NCBI GenBank assembly: GCA_947462495.1
Contig: CANHOY010000055.1
Location: 1-9,073 of the forward strand
Reading direction: 5' to 3'
Length of the DNA: 9,073 nucleotides
DNA from: Bacteroidota bacterium
GTDB taxonomy: Bacteria; Bacteroidota; Bacteroidia; Chitinophagales; Chitinophagaceae
The notes below the pieces were generated by a model. The model saw only the letters and a program-made list of their open reading frames with translations. It searched no databases and was not told the DNA's origin. Shown here piece after piece: positions 1 to 5,003 of the stretch. Position 1 is the stretch's first letter; every line of letters begins with the position of its first letter. The position numbers were made by a program, and so were the translations under genes.

Positions 1-44
1 ATCAATACCGTTATCAGGATGAAAATAAAAAGAGGGCTGCGCAT
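1..44 (-). CDS. Possible 5' end of a leftward gene for an exported or membrane protein (partial)
   Basis: An ATG on the minus strand at 44 opens a frame that stays open to the window edge and reads MRSPLFIFILITVL, a short basic start followed by a hydrophobic run like the beginning of a signal peptide or membrane anchor. A TAnnTTTG element (positions 68 down to 61) lies 16 nt upstream of this ATG, which supports a real divergent gene. Only 14 codons are visible, so the family cannot be named. An alternative is the tail of a rightward gene: plus-strand frame 3 is open from the edge to a TAA at 54-56 and reads QYRYQDENKKRAAHRII. The promoter element makes me prefer the leftward reading, but weakly. 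Confidence 0.35.
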   Translation of the reverse strand, partial: MRSPLFIFILITVL

Positions 45-60
45 AGAATAATTTAAAACG

Positions 61-68
61 CAAAATTA
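61..68 (-). promoter_or_regulatory. Candidate Bacteroidota -7 element (TAATTTTG) for the leftward gene
   Basis: On the minus strand the sequence reads TAATTTTG, a full match to the TAnnTTTG -7 consensus of the Bacteroidota primary sigma factor. A TTG (plus-strand CAA at 92-94) lies 23 nt upstream, at the long end of the 17-23 nt spacing reported for this promoter class. The element stands 16 nt before the putative ATG at 44. The call is by motif only. Confidence 0.4.
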
Positions 69-124
69 GGGCCAAAAGCCTCATTAATAGCCAATTTAAT
101 CCCAAATTGTTACCATTTATCCCT

Positions 125-132
125 TATTTTTG
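125..132 (+). promoter_or_regulatory. Candidate -7 promoter element (TATTTTTG) of the parA operon
   Basis: TATTTTTG matches TAnnTTTG exactly and ends 24 nt before the chosen parA ATG at 157, so transcription would start around 137-140 with a leader of about 20 nt. The nearest upstream TTG (107-109) is 15 nt away, shorter than usual for a -33 element, so that half is weak. The last three bases, TTG at 130-132, are the in-frame codon that would extend ParA by nine residues. Their role as promoter bases argues against that start. Confidence 0.5.
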
Positions 133-156
133 GCAGAAATTAAGGATACCCATTTT

Positions 157-957
157 ATGGCAAGAATTATAGGAATAGCGAATCAAAAAGGGGGTGTTGG
201 TAAAACCACTTCCGCTATCAATATAGCGGCGAGTTTGGCTGTTTTAGAGTTTAAAACCTTACTGATTGACGCCGATCCTCAAGCCAATAGTACAACAGGA
301 ATAGGATTTGATTTACATAATATTACGACTAGTTTATATGACGGGATGATCAATCAAACTCCCTTAGCGGATATCATTTTAAAATCTGAAATTCCGCACC
401 TAGATGTAATTCCTTCACATATCGATTTAGTGGGGGCGGAAATAGAATTAGTCAACTTGCCCAATAGAGAAAATGTTTTAAAAGAATTATTGATCCCCAT
501 TAAAGATCAATATGACTTTATCATTATTGATTGCTTGCCTTCTTTAGGTTTAATTACAGTCAATGCATTAGTAGCTTCTGACAGCGTAATTGTTCCAGTT
601 CAATGTGAATTTTTCGCATTAGAAGGATTGGGGAAATTATTGAATACCATTAAAATAGTACAAAGCAGATTGAACCCTAATTTGCAAATTGAAGGAATTT
701 TGATGACCATGTATGATGGAAGACTTCGCTTAAGCAATCAAGTAGTGAGTGAAGTAAGAAAGCATTTTGATGAAATGGTTTTTTCTACAATTATTCACAG
801 AAATACAAGATTGAGTGAAGCACCAAGTGTAGGCAAACCGGTTATCTTGTATGATGCAGATAGTAAAGGCACCGTGAATTATTTAAATTTAGCAAAAGAA
901 ATTTTACAAAAAAATGGCATGACCAATATGAGTAATGCCGAGCGTATAATTGATTAA
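157..957 (+). CDS. parA: ParA/Soj-type chromosome partitioning ATPase
   Basis: This is a ParA/MinD-superfamily ATPase of the chromosomal Soj type. It binds DNA nonspecifically in the ATP-dimer state and works with ParB on origin segregation. The 266-residue protein begins MARIIGIANQ and runs straight into the deviant Walker A box KGGVGKTT (11-18). Walker A' LLIDADPQAN (35-44) and Walker B FIIIDCLPSLG (121-131, where DCPPSLG is more usual) follow. EFFALEGL (151-158) and RLSEAPSVGKPVILYD (218-233) are typical of the family. It has no N-terminal helix-turn-helix, unlike plasmid type Ia ParA proteins. The ATG at 157 was chosen over an in-frame TTG at 130 because the protein then starts like other Soj proteins and the TTG belongs to a likely promoter element. 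parB follows after 2 nt, probably co-translated. Confidence 0.95.
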   Translation: MARIIGIANQKGGVGKTTSAINIAASLAVLEFKTLLIDADPQANSTTGIGFDLHNITTSLYDGMINQTPLADIILKSEIPHLDVIPSHIDLVGAEIELVNLPNRENVLKELLIPIKDQYDFIIIDCLPSLGLITVNALVASDSVIVPVQCEFFALEGLGKLLNTIKIVQSRLNPNLQIEGILMTMYDGRLRLSNQVVSEVRKHFDEMVFSTIIHRNTRLSEAPSVGKPVILYDADSKGTVNYLNLAKEILQKNGMTNMSNAERIID

Positions 958-959
958 CT

Positions 960-1898
960 ATGAGCAAGAGTACACCCAATAAAGATCTCATTGGCAAAGG
1001 ACTTCGCTCCCTATTGCAAAGTATTGATACGGATTACAAAAATCCGGCTGCCAATCATTCCAATGTGCCTGCTGCTGCAAAAGAGAAAGCAGTAGCCAGC
1101 AATCGCATTGCCTTACAGGATATTGTGGTCAATCCCAAAAATCCAAGAAAAGATTTCGACGAAAAAACCTTGAGAGAATTAGCCAATTCAATTCAGATAC
1201 ATGATTTAATTCAGCCCATTACTGTTGCTCAGTTAACCAATGGCAAGTATCAGTTAATTGCCGGCGAGCGTCGTTTTAGAGCCGCTAAAATAGCAGGCTT
1301 AACTGATTTGCCCGCTTATGTGCGAATGGGTAATGACCAAGAATTATTAGAGTTGGCATTACTTGAAAATTTACAAAGAGAAGATTTAAATGAAATAGAA
1401 ATAGCGTTAAGTTATCAGCGCATGATGGAGGATTTAAATTATACCCAGGAAAAAGTGGCGGAACGTATGGGTAAGGATAGGTCAACCATTTCCAACTACA
1501 TTAGATTATTAGAGCTTCCTCCCAATATTCAAGCAGCGCTTCGTAATGGAAGTTTAAGCGTGAGTTTAGCTAAGATGTTAATTGGCAAAGAAGTAGACAA
1601 GCAATTGTTTCTATTTAAAGAAATAATTGAAAAAGGATTAACTGTTCGTCAAACAGAGGACTTGATTAGAAAAATGAATCAGGCAGGAAAGAATAGCTCT
1701 TTTCACTCCCCTTCCGCTACCAATAAAAATCAGCTTTCTCCGGTATATAAAAAATTAGAAGATAAATTAACCAGTCATCTTTCTACTAAAGTTATCTTAC
1801 AACACCAAAAAAACGGCAGTGGTAAAATAACCATTGAATACTCGGATTTAAATGGTTTAAATAAAATATTAGAAGCAATGCAACTAAGCATTAGCTAA
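960..1898 (+). CDS. parB: ParB/Spo0J chromosome partitioning protein
   Basis: This is the centromere-binding CTPase partner of ParA, 312 residues. An N-terminal KGLRSLLQ stretch (13-20) is a weak form of the GRGLGALL segment that stimulates ParA. The ParB/Srx domain (about 48-142) carries NPRKDFDEKTL (61-71), QPITV (85-89), the CTP-binding arginine box GERRFRA (102-108) and ENLQREDL (136-143). A helix-turn-helix reads YTQEKVAERMGKDRSTISNY (161-180). The next segment, normally LSxGHARALL, is here LSVSLAKMLI (199-208), so the Gly-His pair is missing. Residues 241-262 form a polar linker. The C-terminal dimerisation domain (about 263-312) has the usual Lys-Ile-Thr-Ile-Glu-Tyr strand and final leucine-rich helix. 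No good parS site is visible in the window. The assignment is firm, and the altered motif is the only oddity. Confidence 0.95.
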   Translation: MSKSTPNKDLIGKGLRSLLQSIDTDYKNPAANHSNVPAAAKEKAVASNRIALQDIVVNPKNPRKDFDEKTLRELANSIQIHDLIQPITVAQLTNGKYQLIAGERRFRAAKIAGLTDLPAYVRMGNDQELLELALLENLQREDLNEIEIALSYQRMMEDLNYTQEKVAERMGKDRSTISNYIRLLELPPNIQAALRNGSLSVSLAKMLIGKEVDKQLFLFKEIIEKGLTVRQTEDLIRKMNQAGKNSSFHSPSATNKNQLSPVYKKLEDKLTSHLSTKVILQHQKNGSGKITIEYSDLNGLNKILEAMQLSIS

Positions 1899-1930
1899 TT
1901 AGCATTTTTTATCATAAAGGAATTTACAGG

Positions 1931-2503
1931 ATGAGGCAATTATTATTATTTATGCTGATGTTAATTTTTCAGCAAACTGCCTGGAGCCAAGATTCAGCTT
2001 ATATTAAAAATGCAGATACCCTACTTCATCATATTCCAAGTAGAGCTACTAAAAGATCGGCATTGATTCCAGGATGGGGCCAAGCCTATAACAAACAATA
2101 TTGGAAAATTCCTTTTGTGTATGGCGTACTGTCTATACCTGCTTATGCATTTATTTACAATAACGATTGGTATCAAAGAACAAAATTTGGATATGAGGCG
2201 AAATTTAAAGAGGCCAATGGCGATCCTTCTGATATTGCTAAAATAGACCCTAGATTAGCTAAATTAAGTTTAGGCTCTATTCAGAGTTACAGAAATATAT
2301 TTAGAAGAGACCGCGACTACTCCATCATGTGGTTTATATTGGCTTGGGGGGTAAATGTAGTAGATGCAACTGTTTCTGGACATTTGAAAGAGTTTGATGT
2401 TAATAATAATTTATCCTTAAGGCTTGTGCCTTTTATACAGCCTAGTCAACAACAATCTGGCTTATCTTTGCAAATTAAATTTAAAGGCAGTCATGCCAAA
2501 TAA
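1931..2503 (+). CDS. DUF5683-family membrane protein of unknown function
   Basis: This is a 190-residue protein of the Bacteroidota DUF5683 type. Residues 1-20 form a signal peptide or anchor (MRQLLLFMLMLIFQQTAWSQ) with likely cleavage after SQ. The family signature follows at 39-59: Arg-Ser-Ala-Leu-Ile-Pro-Gly-Trp-Gly-Gln, then YNKQYWK (53-59). Hydrophobic segments lie at about 61-76 and 132-148, separated by a polar region containing RNIFRRDRDYS (121-131). WGVNVVDATVSGHLKEFDV (139-157) is also typical. The C-terminal part (158-190) alternates polar and hydrophobic residues. An AAAGGA at 1916-1921, 9 nt before the ATG, is one of the few Shine-Dalgarno-like sites here. The function is not known. 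Its place between parB and dapB suggests an envelope role tied to growth, which is inference only. Confidence 0.85.
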   Translation: MRQLLLFMLMLIFQQTAWSQDSAYIKNADTLLHHIPSRATKRSALIPGWGQAYNKQYWKIPFVYGVLSIPAYAFIYNNDWYQRTKFGYEAKFKEANGDPSDIAKIDPRLAKLSLGSIQSYRNIFRRDRDYSIMWFILAWGVNVVDATVSGHLKEFDVNNNLSLRLVPFIQPSQQQSGLSLQIKFKGSHAK

Positions 2504-2516
2504 CTAAATTTCAAGT

Positions 2517-3233
2517 ATGAAAATTGCACTAATTGGTTACGGTAAAATGGGTAAAACTATTGAAGAGATGGCTTTGAATAGAGGACATGAAATTATTTTA
2601 AAAATAGACGTAAACAATGCCAATGAATTTACAAAAAGTAATTTACAAAAAGCAGAGGTAGCTATTGAATTTACAGGACCGCATAGCGCTTTTGAAAATA
2701 TTTCAAAATGTATTGAATGGGGTGTGCCCGTAGTAAGTGGCTCAACGGGTTGGTTAGAAAAGTGGGATGAGATGACTGCACTTTGCAATCAATACCAAGG
2801 ATGTGTGGTGTATTCGAGTAATTATAGTATTGGAGTTAATTTATTTTTTGAATTAAACAAACAGCTTGCTCAATTAATGGAGCCTTATAACGACTATAAT
2901 GTTTCTTTGACCGAATTGCACCATACCGAAAAAAAGGATGCCCCTAGTGGAACAGCAATTAGTTTGGCAGAACAAATTTTAGAAAAAATAAGCAGAAAGA
3001 ATAAATGGGTGAATGCGACCTCTGACATCCCCTCCGATTTAATAATTCATTCAGAAAGAATTGATCCTGCGCCAGGAACACATACAGTAAGTTATGAATC
3101 CGACATTGACCGAATTGATATTATACATACAGCCCATACAAGAAAAGGTTTTGCTTCCGGTGCTGTTTTAGCGGCAGAATTTGCCAATAAAAAAAGGGGT
3201 ATCTTTACCATGAAACAAGTTTTAGGACTTTAG
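2517..3233 (+). CDS. dapB: 4-hydroxy-tetrahydrodipicolinate reductase
   Basis: DapB catalyses the NAD(P)H-dependent reduction of 4-hydroxy-tetrahydrodipicolinate to tetrahydrodipicolinate in the diaminopimelate/lysine pathway, supplying the peptidoglycan cross-linking residue. The 238-residue cytoplasmic protein starts with the nucleotide-binding loop GYGKMGK (8-13 with its preceding Ile-Gly). EFTGP (51-55) and SGSTGW (74-79) follow. The substrate and catalytic signature ELHHTEKKDAPSGTA (133-147) contains the histidine pair H135-H136 and lysine K139, corresponding to E. coli H159, H160 and K163. PGTHTVSYES (186-195) and HTRKGFASGAVLAA (207-220) complete the C-terminal domain. It is shorter than the E. 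coli enzyme (273 residues), as I recall is usual in Bacteroidota. It starts 13 nt after the DUF5683 gene and is probably in the same transcript. Confidence 0.95.
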   Translation: MKIALIGYGKMGKTIEEMALNRGHEIILKIDVNNANEFTKSNLQKAEVAIEFTGPHSAFENISKCIEWGVPVVSGSTGWLEKWDEMTALCNQYQGCVVYSSNYSIGVNLFFELNKQLAQLMEPYNDYNVSLTELHHTEKKDAPSGTAISLAEQILEKISRKNKWVNATSDIPSDLIIHSERIDPAPGTHTVSYESDIDRIDIIHTAHTRKGFASGAVLAAEFANKKRGIFTMKQVLGL

Positions 3234-3243
3234 ATTAAATGTA

Positions 3244-3268
3244 ATTTATACAATAGCGTACTATAAAT
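3244..3268. promoter_or_regulatory. Inverted repeat abutting the Rrf2-family gene, possible autoregulatory operator
   Basis: ATTTATA (3244-3250) and TATAAAT (3262-3268) are perfect 7-nt inverted arms around an 11-nt centre. The 25-nt dyad ends directly against the ATG of the Rrf2-family gene at 3269. Rrf2 proteins are dimeric winged-helix regulators that commonly bind dyads of about this size and repress their own genes. The arms contain only A and T in an AT-rich gap of 35 nt, so chance is a real alternative. Confidence 0.3.
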
Positions 3269-3682
3269 ATGTTATCCAAAAAAACACAATATGCACTGCA
3301 AGCACTTGCCTATATGGTAGAGCATAAAGCCTCCACCCCTATTCTTATTGCAGAAATTGCTACCAAAAAAAATATCCCTATCAAATTCCTTGAAAATATT
3401 TTATTAGAACTAAAAAAAGCAGGTTTCTTAGATAGTAAAAAAGGAAAACATGGAGGGTACTTATTCGCTATTCCGCCAGAAAAAATAAAGCTATCGGGCA
3501 TTTTTAGAATTATTGAAGGACCCATTGCCATGCTACCTTGTGTAAGTTTAAATTTTTATCAAAAATGTGCCGATTGCAATGAAAAAAAATGCAGTATCAA
3601 TAAAGTACTCATTGAAGTAAGAGACAATACTTTGGCTATACTTGATAAAAGAACCGTTGCAGACTTATTTTTCAAAAAATAA
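3269..3682 (+). CDS. Rrf2-family transcriptional regulator with four cysteines
   Basis: This is a 137-residue regulator of the Rrf2/BadM family, which includes IscR, NsrR and CymR. The N-terminal MLSKKTQYALQALAYM is a classic Rrf2 first helix. The winged helix-turn-helix spans about 25-68, with recognition segment IPIKFLENILLELKKAGFL (36-54) and the wing KGKHGGYLFA (58-67). The C-terminal part contains PCVSL (90-94) and cysteines at 91, 100, 103 and 108, spaced C-x8-C-x2-C-x4-C. IscR-type cluster ligands have a different spacing, so an Fe-S cluster, zinc or redox disulfides are all possible. It sits 35 nt after dapB and 31 nt before kdsA, in the same orientation. An inverted repeat abuts its start codon. 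Its targets cannot be read from the sequence. Confidence 0.88.
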   Translation: MLSKKTQYALQALAYMVEHKASTPILIAEIATKKNIPIKFLENILLELKKAGFLDSKKGKHGGYLFAIPPEKIKLSGIFRIIEGPIAMLPCVSLNFYQKCADCNEKKCSINKVLIEVRDNTLAILDKRTVADLFFKK

Positions 3683-3713
3683 TACAAGTACTCAAAATCG
3701 AAAAATTATAAAC

Positions 3714-4538
3714 ATGATTCCTTCTTATTTACAAGATTTATGCAAGGCGCAATCTTACGACCCCAATAACTTTTTTTTAATCGCAGGACCTTGCGTGGTG
3801 GAAAATGAAGAATTGGTGATGGAGATTGGTGATAAAGTGTCTACCCTATGTAAAAATTTAGGTATCGCTTATATATTTAAAGCTAGCTATAGAAAAGCCA
3901 ATCGTACCAGTGCCAGCTCTTTTACGGGCATTGGAGATGATACAGGAATGGAACTTATAAAAAAAGTAGGAGCGCATTATAAGGTACCCACTACTTCCGA
4001 TATTCATGCACATGACGAAGCAGCGATTGCTGCAAAATATATAGACATTTTACAAATTCCTGCATTCCTATGTAGACAAACTGATTTGCTTTTAGCCGCC
4101 GCTGCTACTCAAAAAATAGTCAATGTAAAAAAGGGACAATTTTTAAGTGGTGCTTCTATGAAATTTGCAGTTGATAAAATAAGATTGGCTGGCAATGAAA
4201 AAATAATGTTAACCGAAAGAGGTAATACATTTGGCTACCAAGATTTAGTGGTGGATTATAGAAACATTCCTGCAATGCAAGAAAATAAAGTACCTGTCAT
4301 CATGGATTGCACCCATTCTTTACAACAACCCAATCAAGTTAGTGGTATAACTGGCGGAAATCCTCAATTAATTGAAACCATTGCAAAAGCAGCCATTGCC
4401 ACAGGCGCAGATGGTTTATTTATAGAAACTCATCCACATCCCGCTCAAGCAAAAAGTGATGGAGCTAATATGCTTTCCTTGGAAAAGCTAGCGCCACTTT
4501 TGGAAAAATTAGTTCGATTAAGAAGAGCAGTTTCGTAG
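3714..4538 (+). CDS. kdsA: 3-deoxy-D-manno-octulosonate 8-phosphate synthase, metal-dependent class
   Basis: KdsA condenses phosphoenolpyruvate with arabinose 5-phosphate to make Kdo 8-phosphate, the first committed step towards the Kdo of lipopolysaccharide. The protein has 274 residues, the normal family length. Visible motifs are FFLIAGPCVVE (20-30), KANRTS (61-66), PTTSDIHAHDEA (92-103), QIPAFLCRQTDLL (114-126), KKGQFLSGASMKF (139-151), ERGNTFGYQDLVVDYR (168-183), DCTHSLQQP (198-206) and FIETHPHPAQAKSDGANM (236-253). C27, H201, E238 and D249 match the four metal ligands of the Aquifex aeolicus enzyme, whereas the metal-independent E. coli type has Asn in place of this Cys. The ATG at 3714 was chosen; an in-frame TTG at 3642 would overlap the Rrf2 gene by 41 nt and add 24 unconserved residues. 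The stop lies in a hairpin followed by tandem repeats. Confidence 0.95.
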   Translation: MIPSYLQDLCKAQSYDPNNFFLIAGPCVVENEELVMEIGDKVSTLCKNLGIAYIFKASYRKANRTSASSFTGIGDDTGMELIKKVGAHYKVPTTSDIHAHDEAAIAAKYIDILQIPAFLCRQTDLLLAAAATQKIVNVKKGQFLSGASMKFAVDKIRLAGNEKIMLTERGNTFGYQDLVVDYRNIPAMQENKVPVIMDCTHSLQQPNQVSGITGGNPQLIETIAKAAIATGADGLFIETHPHPAQAKSDGANMLSLEKLAPLLEKLVRLRRAVS

Positions 4539-4545
4539 AAACTGC
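4527..4545 (+). other. Perfect hairpin across the kdsA stop codon
   Basis: GCAGTTTC (4527-4534) and GAAACTGC (4538-4545) form a perfect 8-bp stem around the 3-nt loop GTA. The kdsA stop codon TAG (4536-4538) spans the loop and the first stem base. No T-run follows, so it is not a standard intrinsic terminator. It might protect the 3' end of the operon transcript, act as a factor-dependent terminator, or be a dispersed palindromic element. Its right arm overlaps the first tandem repeat unit by five bases. Confidence 0.45.
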
Positions 4546-4645
4546 GATGTGTAGATAAGTATATACTGCGATGTGTAGATATGTTTATACTTCGATGTGT
4601 AGATAAGTATATACTGCGATGTGTAGATAATTATATACTGCGATG
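4541..4645. repeat. Tandem repeat of 24 nt, about 4.4 copies
   Basis: Four full units lie at 4541-4564, 4565-4588, 4589-4612 and 4613-4636, and a fifth is cut off after ACTGCGATG (4637-4645). Each unit starts ACTGCGATGTGTAGATA, or ACTTCG in unit 3, and ends in a variable seven bases such as AGTATAT. Unit 1 matches the consensus. Unit 2 differs at unit positions 18 and 21, unit 3 at position 4 and unit 4 at position 19; every difference is a change to T. Two junctions create the palindrome AGTATATACT (4558-4567 and 4606-4615). The array fills most of the gap between the convergent kdsA and PspC genes. There is no spacer sequence, so it is a minisatellite-like array and not a CRISPR. Confidence 0.95.
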
Positions 4646-4660
4646 AAATCAGCAATACAA

Positions 4661-4879
4661 TTAATACTTCAGCGGATTGCGTTTGGCTAGTAGGATATAA
4701 TTTTTGATACTTCTAATAAAAGCCAAAATCATATAGATAATTACTGGGGACCCAAAGGTTAAAAAAGATATATAAATAAACCAGAGCCTAATTTTTGTAC
4801 TAGCTATACCTAATCTTTCCCCTATGGCGGTGCAAACGCCAAAAGCATGTAATTCAAAGAATTCTCTCATTTTTTGCAT
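4661..4879 (-). CDS. Small PspC-domain membrane protein
   Basis: This is a 72-residue protein made almost entirely of a PspC domain (about 13-57). Residues 14-24 read GVCTAIGERLG, matching the family pattern GVCaGiAeylG, and TKIRLWFIYISFLTFGSP (28-45) matches the conserved Arg followed by hydrophobic residues. One or two closely spaced membrane segments cover about 32-57, followed by a basic tail. PspC proteins of enterobacteria sense envelope stress; small stand-alone PspC proteins are common in Bacteroidota and mostly uncharacterised, so the exact role is unknown. The start at 4879 follows an in-frame stop four codons upstream; a second ATG at 4870 (residue 4) is an alternative. The gene is convergent with kdsA and divergent from aconitase, so it is transcribed alone. 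Confidence 0.82.
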   Translation of the reverse strand: MQKMREFFELHAFGVCTAIGERLGIASTKIRLWFIYISFLTFGSPVIIYMILAFIRSIKNYILLAKRNPLKY

Positions 4880-4901
4880 GATGGTAGTTTAAATTCGTAT
4901 C

Positions 4902-4909
4902 CAAATTTA
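4902..4909 (-). promoter_or_regulatory. Candidate -7 promoter element (TAAATTTG) of the PspC gene
   Basis: On the minus strand TAAATTTG matches the Bacteroidota TAnnTTTG consensus exactly and ends 22 nt before the ATG at 4879, giving a leader of about 15 nt. I see no clear TTG at the expected -33 spacing, so the call rests on the -7 motif and its position. Confidence 0.45.
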
Positions 4910-4937
4910 TTGAAAAAAGTGGACATAAAGTGTATTA

Positions 4938-4973
4938 TTTGAGCACACCGGCTAGCATTTTGGCTTACCTTTG
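4938..4973 (+). promoter_or_regulatory. Candidate promoter of the aconitase gene (TTTG and TACCTTTG)
   Basis: TACCTTTG (4966-4973) matches TAnnTTTG exactly, and a TTTG (4938-4941) lies 24 nt upstream, one base beyond the usual 17-23 nt spacing. The -7 element ends 30 nt before the aconitase ATG at 5004, so transcription should begin near 4979. The TTG at 4971-4973 inside the element is also an in-frame codon of the aconitase frame, and taking it as the start would place the promoter within the gene. Confidence 0.55.
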
Positions 4974-5003
4974 CAGCAGTTTTTAACAACAAAATCTATA
5001 CCT

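Noticed and set aside
1894..1910. GCTAATTAGC followed by six T bases at the end of parB as a terminator
   Set aside because: The palindrome can form only about three base pairs around a four-base loop, and the next gene starts 32 nt after parB in the same direction, so a working terminator is unlikely.
2463..2470. TATCTTTG inside the end of the DUF5683 gene as a dapB promoter
   Set aside because: It matches the -7 consensus but has no TTG at -33 spacing and lies in coding sequence. Such a short motif is expected by chance several times in 9 kb of AT-rich DNA.
3642..3713. N-terminal extension of KdsA from a TTG at 3642
   Set aside because: It would overlap the Rrf2-family gene by 41 nt and adds residues not found in KdsA proteins; the ATG at 3714 gives the normal length.
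4541..4645. Repeats as a CRISPR array
   Set aside because: Units are directly adjacent with no spacers, and no cas genes are present.
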